From: Candidatus Zymogenaceae bacterium
GTDB taxonomy: Bacteria > Desulfobacterota > Zymogenia > Zymogenales > Zymogenaceae
Assembly: GCA_016931225.1 (NCBI GenBank)
Contig: JAFGFE010000009.1
Location: 21,701 to 85,700 of the forward strand
DNA: 64,000 nucleotides
Reading direction: 5' to 3'
The first letter of the stretch is position 1. Every line of letters starts with the position of its first letter. The translations under genes were made by a program, and so were the position numbers. This document shows, one piece after another, positions 42,669 through 51,251 of this stretch. The notes below the pieces were generated by a model that was not told the origin of the DNA, made no database searches, and was given only the letters and a program-made list of their open reading frames with translations.

Positions 42669-43775
42669 TCAGTTTTCTCCGTCGGGTGCGGTAAAATCGA
42701 GCTGCAACAATTCCTCCTTTTCGGTCATGTCCAGCTCCTCGAGATCCGGGCCGATGGGAGGATACCGTGACTCGATGAATGTCAGTAGATCCTCCATGCT
42801 TTCCGGCGGGAGGTACACCATCGGGGGGAGGTTTCCCTCGATATACTCCGAGGCCTCCTTCTTATCTTTCAAGTACGTATCCCCGGATACATCATATCTC
42901 ATTCGCGTGACATCCCCCCCCAGTTCCATCACCTTGTTCATGATCGTTCGCTCTGTTTCATACGGATTTTTCGTGTATATGGTCAGGATGATGGGCTGTT
43001 CCGTTCCCCGGGACGTGGATACAAGAAGTATCGTGGCGGACGCGCCGCGTTTGACGGTGTCCCCCGCCGTCATCGCCGCGGGCGCCGTGTCCGGCATGGC
43101 CGGAGGGGAAGAACCGGGGACGGTCGCGTCAACGGAATCCATGTGTCCTTCCGCAGGGAGTGGCGGTGTTACGCCGGCGATGATTTCGTCCTCGGGCTCC
43201 ACCATGATGGATTCTTCCTCGGCGATGAGGTCGTTATCGGTAAAGAGGGGTAAGGACTTTTCGGCGGAACGGGAGGGGGTCGTGTCGGCTGATGTGTGGG
43301 GAACGGCGTCGAGTACGGCGGGTGCGTCGTCTTCTCCCACCGTCAGGGTCGGTGATTCCACCCTCCCCTTGTTTGCGGGTTCCACAGATTCGACCACCAC
43401 AGACTCTTCCGTCGACTTCATGGGTAATATCGGGACGAGACGAATCACCGCGAAAATCACCAGTACACAGGCGGCGGCGACCCCCAGGGCCTCCAGAGGC
43501 ACCCGCCGGGGCGGGGTGAAGAAAGACGTGAGAGAGGGGAGAACGCCCCTCTTTTCAGAAAGGCGGCTGATGACGGCTCCCTCGATATTCTCCGGGGCGG
43601 CGGCCCTGGGCATGTCCGAGGTCAGGCGCTTCAGGACGATATAGTCCTCGCCCTCTTGTTTGAGTGAGGGATTTCTCTCCATCATCCGGCGGACGAGGGC
43701 CTCCTCGTGCTCCAAAAGCTCGCCGTCGGCAAGGAGGGGGAGCAGTTCCCGTGCCCGTTTTTCGTCTCTGCTCAT
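42669..43775 (-). CDS. putative membrane anti-sigma factor
   Basis: 368 residues. The cytoplasmic N-terminus (1-90; LLPLLADGELLEHEEALVRR) resembles anti-sigma domains but lacks the zinc Cys/His of zf-HC2. One membrane helix about 94-115 (LEALGVAAACVLVIFAVIRL), then a long low-complexity acidic, Pro/Ser-rich periplasmic region and a C-terminal small domain (about 245-345; TIMNKVMELGGDVTRMRYDV). It follows the ECF sigma gene by about 100 bases on the same strand. The pairing is the main evidence for its role in holding or releasing the sigma factor at the membrane. Confidence 0.72.
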   Translation of the reverse strand: MSRDEKRARELLPLLADGELLEHEEALVRRMMERNPSLKQEGEDYIVLKRLTSDMPRAAAPENIEGAVISRLSEKRGVLPSLTSFFTPPRRVPLEALGVAAACVLVIFAVIRLVPILPMKSTEESVVVESVEPANKGRVESPTLTVGEDDAPAVLDAVPHTSADTTPSRSAEKSLPLFTDNDLIAEEESIMVEPEDEIIAGVTPPLPAEGHMDSVDATVPGSSPPAMPDTAPAAMTAGDTVKRGASATILLVSTSRGTEQPIILTIYTKNPYETERTIMNKVMELGGDVTRMRYDVSGDTYLKDKKEASEYIEGNLPPMVYLPPESMEDLLTFIESRYPPIGPDLEELDMTEKEELLQLDFTAPDGEN

Positions 43776-43874
43776 GTGACACGCTCCGGCGGAAAAATCA
43801 GCCGCATCGATATCTCTTCTGTGCGCCCGCTTGAATCTGTGCGGTCGTCCAACGGCGGTAGTGATGTCCGTTTG

Positions 43875-44477
43875 TTATTCAGAATCACCTTCCAGTATAT
43901 CCTTCATCGCCTCTTTCAACTGCCGCCGCGCCCGGGAGAGGCGGGACTTCACCGTGCCCAGCTCAATGTTCAAGACCGAGGCGATCTCCTCGTATGTAAG
44001 CTCCTCGAAGTCCTTGAGAATAATGATTTCCCGATCCTTCTTTTTCAGGGCATCCAATCGATCCATGAGGTGCGCCATCATCTCACGATCGCCGACACGG
44101 TCGTCGGGCCGCTCGGTTCGGGGGATCAGGCTGATGGACTCGTCTCCCTGGGTATATTCCATCAGCTCATCCCGCCGATAATGCGCCCTCCGGGCGAGAT
44201 ATCCGATGCGGTTTTTCGAATGATTGACGGTGATGCGATACAGCCATGTGGAAAACTTCGCCTCCCCCTTGAAGGTGTGGAGCTTTCTGAACACGGTGAT
44301 GAAGACATCCTGGGTCAATTCCTCCGCGATGGCATAGTTCCCCAAAAGGCGGAGCGCCGTGTTGAATACCCTGTCCTTGTATTGCTTCATGATGATGGTA
44401 AAGGCGTCGTGATCGCCGTCGGCGGCCCGGGCGATCAGCGCCGATTCATCATATCCGTTCCCGTCATGGAGCGGCAT
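43875..44477 (-). CDS. ECF-type RNA polymerase sigma factor (RpoE-like)
   Basis: About 200 residues from ATG 44477 (a TTG at 44480 is also in frame). Sigma region 2: AFTIIMKQYKDRVFNTALRL, LTQDVFITVFRKLHTFKGEAKFSTWLYRITVN (in parts). Region 4: REIIILKDFEELTYEEIASV, LNIELGTVKSRLSRARRQL. No region 1.1 or 3, so ECF group. A promoter of sigma-E type just upstream suggests autoregulation. The downstream gene is its presumed anti-sigma factor. Confidence 0.93.
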   Translation of the reverse strand: MPLHDGNGYDESALIARAADGDHDAFTIIMKQYKDRVFNTALRLLGNYAIAEELTQDVFITVFRKLHTFKGEAKFSTWLYRITVNHSKNRIGYLARRAHYRRDELMEYTQGDESISLIPRTERPDDRVGDREMMAHLMDRLDALKKKDREIIILKDFEELTYEEIASVLNIELGTVKSRLSRARRQLKEAMKDILEGDSE

Positions 44478-44494
44478 CAACCGTCCTGTAATAG

Positions 44495-44522
44495 TATGAC
44501 CGAAAATATATTAGGATGTTCC
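44495..44522 (-). promoter_or_regulatory. sigma-E-type autoregulatory promoter of ECF sigma gene
   Basis: Minus-strand GGAACAT (44516-44522) and GTCATA (44495-44500), separated by 15 bases, close to the known RpoE pattern GGAACTT-N15/16-GTCTAA. Transcription would begin near 44488, about 11 bases before the ATG. I found no sigma70 pair at this place. Confidence 0.55.
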
Positions 44523-44563
44523 AGGGACAACATTTTTATTGTAGTAACAGGTCGTTACGTTTT

Positions 44564-44998
44564 TTACGAGCGACTGACCATATCGAAGGCGCGCATGATG
44601 ACTTCTTTCGTCATCGGCGGTACATCCATACGGGTAAGCCCGGTTCTCGAAAAAAACGCTGCATCCCGGGCGTCGGACGCCGGCCTCAATACGCCGCCGG
44701 TGGGACTGACCAGATAATCCACCAGCACATAATGATACCAGGGGACATCGAATTGGTCGGGCACGATGATTTCGAGGACCTTGACGGTGTCGACGACGGA
44801 TACGACAAGACCGGTTTCCTCGAGGATCTCCCGTTGTACGGCGGTCCTGAGCGTCTCCCCCACAGATACCCTGCCTCCGGGGATGGTCCAGATACCCTGT
44901 CCCGGGTTCTTGCCCCGTTGAATCAGGAGGACTGAATCGTCCTGGACGACGACGCCGCCCACGCCGAGGATGGGCCGGGATGGATATTCTCGTGACAT
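44564..44998 (-). CDS. Nudix hydrolase (ADP-ribose pyrophosphatase-like)
   Basis: About 144 residues from ATG 44998 (MSREYPSRPILGVGGVVVQD). The Nudix box is complete: GGRVSVGETLRTAVQREILEETG. Strand before it, LLIQRGKNPGQGIWTIPGG, fits the MutT/ADPR-hydrolase group. The C-terminus contains FSRTGLTRMDVPPMTKEVI. The upstream in-frame start at 45037 has no support. It sits between the ECF sigma gene (83-base gap) and the divergent amidase gene. The substrate is not known. Confidence 0.85.
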   Translation of the reverse strand: MSREYPSRPILGVGGVVVQDDSVLLIQRGKNPGQGIWTIPGGRVSVGETLRTAVQREILEETGLVVSVVDTVKVLEIIVPDQFDVPWYHYVLVDYLVSPTGGVLRPASDARDAAFFSRTGLTRMDVPPMTKEVIMRAFDMVSRS

Positions 44999-45053
44999 CT
45001 GAGGTGTATATCTATCACAAAGGCCGTGAAAAGTCAAAAGACAAAAAAAGTAC

Positions 45054-45082
45054 TTGAAATGTTGTACTAAGGAGTATATAAT
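45054..45082 (+). promoter_or_regulatory. promoter of AMIN-amidase gene
   Basis: TTGAAA (45054-45059) and TATAAT (45077-45082), spacing 17; about 60 bases before ATG 45143. Confidence 0.7.
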
Positions 45083-45142
45083 TTTAAAAAATGTTGTTTA
45101 AATTATAGATATTTTACGTATAATTTAGCACATCTGGAGATA

Positions 45143-46939
45143 ATGAGAGGTTCACACATCAGAACAGGTGCGGTGATATGCGCTGTTGTGCTCTCTCTGG
45201 CGTGGGGTACCGGAGCCCGGGCCCAGGGGCCGGATGAGGCGTATGAGTACGCCCGGGAGAAGTATCTGTCACTGGTTTCTTCTCCCGAGCGTATGGAGTG
45301 GCGGGAATCATGGGAGGATGTGATAGACACCTTTCTGGTCGTGGTGCTGGATCACCCGGACTCAGAACGAGCGGACGACGCCCTCTACATGGTGGGCATC
45401 CTGTATCGGGACCTTTATAATAAGGCCAAAAACCCCCGGGATCTGAATCTCTCCCTGGAGGCTTTTGTGAACCTGGTCGACAACTATCCCACAAGCAACC
45501 TGGCCGACGACGGGCTGCTGGTGGCGGGAGACATCTCCCTTCACCTTCTCGACGAGGGGGGAAGAGCGTACTGTTTGTACGCCCGCCTGGTTCGGGAATA
45601 CCCGGAGGGAGACATGGTCGACGACGCCCGGGAGCGAATTGCGGGCCTGGATGAGGCGAGCGTCGTTTCCGACTGCATGGGGGATGGGGTTGACGAAAGC
45701 GCCGGGGTGGAGTTCCCCGCACCCCGGGAGATCGAAACATCTTTGGCCGTAACCGACGAGTCCCCGACTGTGGATGGTCCGGTCGTCGGCGGACTCAGGT
45801 ACCATACGGGGCCGGAATACACCCGGCTGGTGTTGGATCTGGATGACGAGGGGACGTGCAGCTTCGGGATGCTGCCGCCGGATGAAGAAACGGGTCTTTC
45901 CGATCGGTTGTTTGTGGATATTCCGGGCGCGACGTGGCCCGGGGCCGATTCCGAGCCGACGATTATCAATGATGACCGCATAGAAAAGGTCAGGATCGGC
46001 GCCGGGGGCGACAAAACGCTCCGACTGGTGCTGGATCTCACGGGCCCGAAGGTCTGCTCCGTCTTCACATTGAGCTCTCCGGACCGAATTGTGATAGACG
46101 TCTTTTCCGAGGAGGAGGACGTCGCGTCGGCTCCTTGGAAAGAAACCGAGGATGCGTCCGGGGACGCGGGCAATGATACTGCGGGGGAGGATGTTGCGAT
46201 CCCGACCCCGGAGAAGGAGGCCCAAAAGAGGGGGGATCTCGAGCCTGTGGATATCACGGTGGTGGTGCTCGATCCGGGACACGGGGGAAAGGACCCGGGG
46301 GCGGTGGGGCCCACCGGGTATTATGAGAAAACCGCCAACCTGAAAATCGCAAAATATCTCAAGGAATATATCGAGGATCGGCTCGGCCTTGTGGTCATCA
46401 TGACCCGCACCGACGATACCTATCTGAGCCTGAAGGAGCGCACCGCCATCGCCAACGATCGCGATGCTGACCTCTTCATATCGCTTCATAACAACGCAAA
46501 CAAGAGCAGCAGCCCCTACGGCATCTCCACCTATTATCTCTCCGTCACCTCCGATGAGAAGGCCCTGGGTGTGGCGGCCCGGGAGAACTTCACCACAGTC
46601 GAAAAACTCTCGGAGCTCGATATCATCCTCACGGACCTGATGGTCAGCGCCAAGCGAAACGAGTCGAGTCTTTTGGGGACCTTCGTTCAGAACGGCATGG
46701 TCGCCGAAACATCCGATACATACGATAAAATCAACGACATGGGCGTGCTGCCCGGTCCCTTCTGGGTGCTGGTGGGCGCGCAGATGCCGTCGATACTGAT
46801 CGAGGGATCGTTTATCTCCAACACCCGGGAGGAGAAGCGCCTCCAGGATGAGGAATATCTCAAGGCGCTGGCGGACGGCATCTGCGACGGGGTGGAAAAA
46901 TACATCACCGAGATCAATACCGCCCGGATGAATTGGTAG
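45143..46939 (+). CDS. N-acetylmuramoyl-L-alanine amidase with TPR-like and AMIN domains
   Basis: 598 residues. Signal peptide (cleavage near ARAQG). A TPR-like part (about 30-165; EAFVNLVDNYPTSNLADDGL) and an AMIN domain (about 210-325; FTLSSPDRIVIDVF). The amidase_3 catalytic domain (about 372-590) has VVLDPGHGGKDPGAVG (zinc His), a conserved Glu in GYYEKTANLKIAK, FISLHNNANKS (second His) and SILIEGSFISN (catalytic Glu). It cleaves septal peptidoglycan. A paralogue without the amidase domain is at 34133. xerD/C follows after 7 bases; both relate to the late cell cycle. Confidence 0.93.
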   Translation: MRGSHIRTGAVICAVVLSLAWGTGARAQGPDEAYEYAREKYLSLVSSPERMEWRESWEDVIDTFLVVVLDHPDSERADDALYMVGILYRDLYNKAKNPRDLNLSLEAFVNLVDNYPTSNLADDGLLVAGDISLHLLDEGGRAYCLYARLVREYPEGDMVDDARERIAGLDEASVVSDCMGDGVDESAGVEFPAPREIETSLAVTDESPTVDGPVVGGLRYHTGPEYTRLVLDLDDEGTCSFGMLPPDEETGLSDRLFVDIPGATWPGADSEPTIINDDRIEKVRIGAGGDKTLRLVLDLTGPKVCSVFTLSSPDRIVIDVFSEEEDVASAPWKETEDASGDAGNDTAGEDVAIPTPEKEAQKRGDLEPVDITVVVLDPGHGGKDPGAVGPTGYYEKTANLKIAKYLKEYIEDRLGLVVIMTRTDDTYLSLKERTAIANDRDADLFISLHNNANKSSSPYGISTYYLSVTSDEKALGVAARENFTTVEKLSELDIILTDLMVSAKRNESSLLGTFVQNGMVAETSDTYDKINDMGVLPGPFWVLVGAQMPSILIEGSFISNTREEKRLQDEEYLKALADGICDGVEKYITEINTARMNW

Positions 46940-46946
46940 TGAATAT

Positions 46947-47834
46947 ATGGACGCGTGTATAGACAAATTCATCGATCATATCCGTGTGGAGCGGGGGCTT
47001 TCCCGCAACACGGTGGAGGCGTACGGGAACGACTTGAAGCGATTCTATGACTTTCTCATCGAAAACAATATAACAGACCCGGCGCTGGTAACCGATGAAA
47101 CAGCCAGAGCGTTTCTGGATTATCTCGAAGTGTCCGGGATGTCGGTACGCAGCCGGGTGCGGTACGCAAGCTCCATCCGCTCTTTTTTCAACTTCCTGAT
47201 GCGGGAGGGGGTGGTCGCGGCCAATCCATTGGAGCTTCTGGAGTCGCCCCGCTTCCTGTCGAAGCTGCCCCGATACCTCACATCAAGCGAAATCCGCGCC
47301 CTCATGAATGCTCCGGACGGCACGACCCCCTGGGGGGCTCGTGATCGGGCCATGCTCGAGGTGCTCTATGCCGCGGGCCTGAGGGTCACGGAGCTGGTTG
47401 AGCTGCGGTTGAACGCCGTCAACCTGGAGGTGGGATACCTCATCGCCAGGGGAAAGGGCGACAAGGAGCGCATTGTGCCCCTGGGCGAGGACGCGGTAAA
47501 ATGGCTCGATTACTATATCTTTCACATCCGGCCCCTTATGGACAAGGGCAAAGGCGCGGGTATCGTGTTTCTCAACAGGAACGGCAGGGGTCTGACCCGC
47601 CAGTATTTTTGGAGCGCGATCAAGAAATACTCCCTGAGTGCGGGGATTACGAAGGATATCAGCCCCCACACCATCCGACATTCTTTCGCCACCCACCTCT
47701 TGGCCGGGGGGGCGGACCTTCGATCCGTCCAGGCCATGCTCGGTCATGCGGACATTACTACCACCGAAATCTATACCCATGTGGAGCGGGAGCGGCTCAA
47801 ATCCGTCCATAAAAAATATCATCCCCGGTCATAA
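46947..47834 (+). CDS. xerD: tyrosine recombinase XerC/XerD
   Basis: 295 residues, normal for Xer. N-terminal SAM-like domain (1-90; FIDHIRVERGLSRNTVEAYG). The catalytic set is complete: Arg146 (YAAGLRVTELVEL), Lys170 (ARGKGDKERIVPLG), His241 and Arg244 (SPHTIRHSFATHLL), His267 (LGHADI) and Tyr276 (EIYTHV). It resolves chromosome dimers at dif. No other Xer gene is visible and no dif site was found, so it may be the XerD or XerC partner or act alone (XerA/H type). 7 bases after the amidase gene. Confidence 0.9.
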   Translation: MDACIDKFIDHIRVERGLSRNTVEAYGNDLKRFYDFLIENNITDPALVTDETARAFLDYLEVSGMSVRSRVRYASSIRSFFNFLMREGVVAANPLELLESPRFLSKLPRYLTSSEIRALMNAPDGTTPWGARDRAMLEVLYAAGLRVTELVELRLNAVNLEVGYLIARGKGDKERIVPLGEDAVKWLDYYIFHIRPLMDKGKGAGIVFLNRNGRGLTRQYFWSAIKKYSLSAGITKDISPHTIRHSFATHLLAGGADLRSVQAMLGHADITTTEIYTHVERERLKSVHKKYHPRS

Positions 47835-47913
47835 CCGGCGTGCATCTTCTTGACGAAATCGTCCCGTTTCTGGTATGATATCCGGCGTTTACCTTAAAAA
47901 TTGAAAGGTGCAT

Positions 47914-48870
47914 ATGAAAAGGCGTGGATGGGATATCGCTTCCCTGATAACCGGTGTATGCCTGGCGTTGCTCGTTGTCGCATCATCCATGGCGTCCGCA
48001 CAGGATGAATATATCATCAGCAACATCACCAGCCGGGATAAAGATAAGAACGCTGTGACCAACATATACTGTTTTGATGATGAGGTGTGGATATGCACCG
48101 AGGGCGGGGTTTTGAAATACGGCGGCGGCTGGACCCGCTATACCACCGATCAGGGTCTCGTCGGGAACCTCGTCACATCCATGACAATGGACGAAAGCGG
48201 CGGTCTCTGGTTCGGAACCGTGGACGGGCTGTCCCGCTACGACGGCACCTGGACAACCTATCGGAGCAAGGACGGCCTTCCCAGTGATACGGTATATGAT
48301 GTCACCGAGGCCGCCGATGGAACCATCTGGGTCGGCACCAAGGGCGGCATCGCCCGGTTCGACGGGACGAAATGGGTGCACATCGGTGTCGGCGAAGAGA
48401 TCCTGACCCCCATCATCACCCGCATCGTCAAGGATCCTATGGGCGATCTCTGGCTGGGGACCTACACGATGGGGGTAGGGGTGGTGACCGGGGGAATGTG
48501 GGAGATCATCGATCGGGACGACGGCCTGCCTTCGAATCTCATCTCCGCCGTTGCCTTTTCTCCCGACGGCGAAGTCTGGATCGGCACCTCAAAGGGACTC
48601 GTTCGCTATAGGAACGGCTCTGTGAAGGATGTTTTCACCGTCAAAAACGAGCTTCTTTCCAACGAGGTCACATCCCTGGTCGTCGATCACGAGGGTTCGG
48701 TATGGGTGGGGACCTGGGGGGGCGGCGTGGCGGTCTACGACGGTCGGGACTGGAGGTTGATAACCGCCGAAGACGGCATTGTGGACGACCGGGTGACCGC
48801 TCTCGCCGAGGATTATGAGGGCACAATCTGGATCGGCTGTTGGGGAGGCATCAGCAGGCTGACAAGGTAG
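47914..48870 (+). CDS. exported beta-propeller protein (two-component regulator propeller repeats)
   Basis: About 318 residues from ATG 47914 with GAAAGGTG upstream. Signal peptide ends ASAQDE. About seven repeats of roughly 40 residues, each with W-x-G-T or W-x-C-T followed by GG-hydrophobic-R/K-Y and a short turn: VWICTEGGVLKYGGGWTRYT, LWFGTVDGLSRYDGTWTTYR, IWVGTKGGIARFDGTKWVHI, and a final IWIGCWGGISRL. Such Reg_prop blades form the sensor half of hybrid two-component systems; here there is no kinase attached. It is a periplasmic binding propeller of unknown ligand. Confidence 0.83.
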   Translation: MKRRGWDIASLITGVCLALLVVASSMASAQDEYIISNITSRDKDKNAVTNIYCFDDEVWICTEGGVLKYGGGWTRYTTDQGLVGNLVTSMTMDESGGLWFGTVDGLSRYDGTWTTYRSKDGLPSDTVYDVTEAADGTIWVGTKGGIARFDGTKWVHIGVGEEILTPIITRIVKDPMGDLWLGTYTMGVGVVTGGMWEIIDRDDGLPSNLISAVAFSPDGEVWIGTSKGLVRYRNGSVKDVFTVKNELLSNEVTSLVVDHEGSVWVGTWGGGVAVYDGRDWRLITAEDGIVDDRVTALAEDYEGTIWIGCWGGISRLTR

Positions 48871-48933
48871 GTGTCCGTCGACGGATGGGAAGGTATCTTA
48901 TCACACCCTCATATCGGCCCGGGTACTGCCCGG

Positions 48934-49602
48934 TCATATGTACGGAAATATCCCCCGCTTGATCAGGTTGAAGTTTTCCTCCACGTTCTCCTTCCCGACG
49001 ACCACCTCCATGTGGCCGGGAAGCAGGTATTCCGCGTCAAGCGTGCTGATTCTCTCGATGCTCTCCTTGAGCAAGTCCCCGCTCCCACCGGGAAAATCCG
49101 TCCTGCCGACGTTGCGGGAAAACGCCACGTCTCCGGAAAAGAGGGCCTTCTTCTTGGGCCAGTAGATACACGCAGAGCCGGGGGAGTGCCCCGGCGTGAT
49201 CAAAACCTGAAAGGTCTCACCGCCGATTTCTATTTCTCCCTCATCGAGTAATACGTCGATCCGATATTCCGGGACCGACAGCCCAAAAGCGGGGAAAAAT
49301 TCCTTCCCGATTTCCTCCATGAAGGCCGCCTCCTCGGCGCTCATGTAGATTGTCACGTCGTCGCTTTTTATAAAACGCTCCACGGCCTCGAAGTGATCGG
49401 GATGGCTGTGGGTCAGGATGACGTGCTTGATGTCGTCGGTATCCAGCCCGTCTCGGGCGATGCTCCGGGCAAGCTCCGTGAAGTGTACGAGAAGACCCGG
49501 ATCCACCAGCGCCATCACGTCGCCGCCGATCAGGTAGCTGTTGCAGTTGTTTTCGAACATGCTCGTCCACGGATACGCATAGAGATCATCGGTCAGCTTC
49601 AT
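48934..49602 (-). CDS. metallo-beta-lactamase-fold hydrolase (glyoxalase II-like)
   Basis: About 222 residues from ATG 49602, which has AAAGGGAG upstream; the longer frame to 49698 lacks such a site. Metal-binding motif VILTHSHPDHFEAVERF, then LITPGHSPGSACIYWPKKKA (His), LFSGDVAF (Asp) and EYLLPGHMEVV (His), the full dinuclear site. Probable thioester or lactone hydrolase; the substrate cannot be deduced. It is divergent from the next MBL-fold gene at 49874, and both promoters lie between. Confidence 0.9.
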   Translation of the reverse strand: MKLTDDLYAYPWTSMFENNCNSYLIGGDVMALVDPGLLVHFTELARSIARDGLDTDDIKHVILTHSHPDHFEAVERFIKSDDVTIYMSAEEAAFMEEIGKEFFPAFGLSVPEYRIDVLLDEGEIEIGGETFQVLITPGHSPGSACIYWPKKKALFSGDVAFSRNVGRTDFPGGSGDLLKESIERISTLDAEYLLPGHMEVVVGKENVEENFNLIKRGIFPYI

Positions 49603-49711
49603 GTCGCTCCCTTTATGATGATGGTAATGCAAACGGGGAGGCGATGAATCATCTCCGGTATCTCCCCAGGCGGGCACATGGATTGAGAAACCGCACATGC
49701 CGGTTTGTGGT

Positions 49712-49739
49712 ATTATACACGTTTCGAAGTTCCAGTAAA
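49712..49739 (-). promoter_or_regulatory. promoter of MBL hydrolase gene
   Basis: Minus-strand TTTACT (49734-49739) and TATAAT (49712-49717), spacing 16. Confidence 0.45.
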
Positions 49740-49754
49740 GAATTAATTGGGTTG

Positions 49755-49783
49755 TTGTATGCGGGATAAAAGCAGAGTATAAT
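49755..49783 (+). promoter_or_regulatory. promoter of ODP-like gene
   Basis: TTGTAT (49755-49760) and TATAAT (49778-49783), spacing 17; about 90 bases before ATG 49874. Confidence 0.5.
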
Positions 49784-49873
49784 GATATGAATATCCTGTG
49801 TCGGCTTCCGTCGATTACATATGACGAGACCGGACGAATGTATCGAAACTGTTAGAGTGAAAGGTGATGCGAC

Positions 49874-50965
49874 ATGTCCAACGAGAAAATCCATGAGGTG
49901 GGAAAAGAATTTTACCACTTCAGAAGCGAAGAGGAAGATTTTCATCGAAACGTGTATCTGAAGCGATTTATGGGCGAGGACGGAAAAATCGTAAGCATGT
50001 TGTTCGATCCAGGAACACGCCATGAGATTCCTCAGATTACGGAGATAACGAAGAAGCTGATCGGTGGACTACAGAACCTGGATTTGATCTTTCTCAGCCA
50101 CCAGGATCCGGACATCACCGCCAGTCTGGGGGCGTTGTTGACCAGCGCTCCGAAGTCCCGAGTGATCAGCGCCATCGATACCTGGCGTTTGATCAGGACC
50201 TACGGCATACCGGAGAACCGCTTTTTGGCGGTGGAAAACTTCAGAAACAAGATCATGCGCATCGCAAAGACCGGGCATCGGGTGCAGTTTGTCCCGGCGT
50301 ATTTTTGTCATTTTCGCGGCGCCGTGATGTTTTATGATTTTGAATCCCAGGTGCTCTTCTCGGGGGACTTCCTGGCGGGACTGAACTCCCGATCCGGAAA
50401 CGGCGTATGGGCCACAGAGGAGTCGTGGGAGGGTATCTCCGTCATGCATCAGATATACATGCCCACGAGGGACGCCCTCCAGGAGACGATCAACAAAGTG
50501 AGTATGCTCAATCCGATGCCCGAGGTCATTGCGCCGCAACACGGCGATGTGATCAAGGGGGATCTGGTTGTGGAGTTTCTAACCCGGATGATGAGCCTGG
50601 AGGTGGGGCTTGAACTGCTGAAGAAGGAGGAGCCCCAGAAGGAATTGACACTCTCGGCCCTGAATGCCTTCCTCGATTATCTGGGCGAGCACCATCCTGA
50701 TGTCCAGAAGAAGATTCTGGACGGACTGAAACACGCGGGCAGCTTTACCACCATTTTCATGGTGTCCCAGAATTCGGTGGTGGATCTCAAGGTTTCCACC
50801 AACGAGGCCATCAAGGGCGTTTGGGATGTATTGACCCACGTTGTGCCGGCGGATGTTCTTCACGACATCAAACCCATTCTTCTGGGTGAGCTGGATCAGC
50901 TCGGAGTCACGGTGCGTCCCGATATCTTCGGTGAGGCTGATGAAGCGGAAGAGCTGTTTGCATGA
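49874..50965 (+). CDS. ODP-type (flavodiiron-like) MBL-fold protein with extra C-terminal domain
   Basis: 363 residues. N-terminal MBL fold of the oxygen-binding diiron (ODP/FprA) kind: FYHFRSEEEDFHRNVYL, the motif FLSHQDPDITASLG (H-x-D-x-D rather than the usual H-x-E-x-D-H), CHFRGAVMFYD (His), VLFSGDFLAG (Asp) and VIAPQHGDVI (His). A flavodoxin domain is missing. Residues about 250-363 are an unrecognised helical domain. It could be an oxygen or NO sensor/reductase working with a separate electron donor. Monocistronic, followed by the tRNA. Confidence 0.78.
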   Translation: MSNEKIHEVGKEFYHFRSEEEDFHRNVYLKRFMGEDGKIVSMLFDPGTRHEIPQITEITKKLIGGLQNLDLIFLSHQDPDITASLGALLTSAPKSRVISAIDTWRLIRTYGIPENRFLAVENFRNKIMRIAKTGHRVQFVPAYFCHFRGAVMFYDFESQVLFSGDFLAGLNSRSGNGVWATEESWEGISVMHQIYMPTRDALQETINKVSMLNPMPEVIAPQHGDVIKGDLVVEFLTRMMSLEVGLELLKKEEPQKELTLSALNAFLDYLGEHHPDVQKKILDGLKHAGSFTTIFMVSQNSVVDLKVSTNEAIKGVWDVLTHVVPADVLHDIKPILLGELDQLGVTVRPDIFGEADEAEELFA

Positions 50966-51046
50966 TGACGGATAGCCGTTTGTGTATACGGCAAAGGCGC
51001 GAGGGTAATAGGGCCGAAAAAGCGGGTATTTGAGGGCGGAAATAAG

Positions 51047-51076
51047 TTGACAAGACGGGACCGTATGGATTAAAAT
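51047..51076 (+). promoter_or_regulatory. promoter of tRNA-Arg
   Basis: TTGACA (51047-51052) and TAAAAT (51071-51076), spacing 18; about 25 bases before the mature tRNA 5' end. Confidence 0.6.
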
Positions 51077-51100
51077 CTACGCTTTCTTTATAGATATTGT

Positions 51101-51178
51101 GCGCCCGTAGCTCAGCCCGGATAGAGCGCCGGACTACGAATCCGTAGGTCGCAGGTTCAAATCCTGCCGGGCGCACCA
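51101..51178 (+). tRNA. tRNA-Arg (anticodon ACG)
   Basis: 78 bases folding as a cloverleaf. Acceptor GCGCCCG pairs with CGGGCGC (51168-51174). D stem GCTC/GAGC. Anticodon stem CCGGA/TCCGT with one C-T mismatch at its base; loop CTACGAA with anticodon ACG. T stem GCAGG/CCTGC with loop TTCAAAT. Discriminator A and encoded CCA (51176-51178). Arg-ACG is read as ICG after deamination by TadA. It is the probable attachment site for the island to its right. Confidence 0.95.
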
Positions 51179-51195
51179 GTAATTTTAAATAGTGA

Positions 51196-51223
51196 GGCCA
51201 CCTTGAGGGTGGCCGTTTTTTTT
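51196..51223 (+). terminator. terminator of tRNA-Arg
   Basis: Perfect 7-bp stem GGCCACC / GGTGGCC (51196-51202 with 51208-51214), loop TTGAG, followed by a run of eight T after one G. Confidence 0.9.
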
Positions 51224-51226
51224 AGC

Positions 51227-51247
51227 GTGACATAAAGTGTGACATAA
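51227..51247. repeat. direct repeat GTGACATAA x2
   Basis: GTGACATAA at 51227-51235 and 51239-51247, between the tRNA terminator and the integrase remnant. Short, possibly part of an attachment or excisionase-binding site. Confidence 0.4.
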
Positions 51248-51251
51248 CTTT

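Noticed and set aside
45362..46972. 536-residue open frame on the minus strand
   Set aside because: Antisense shadow of the amidase gene; no recognisable domain.
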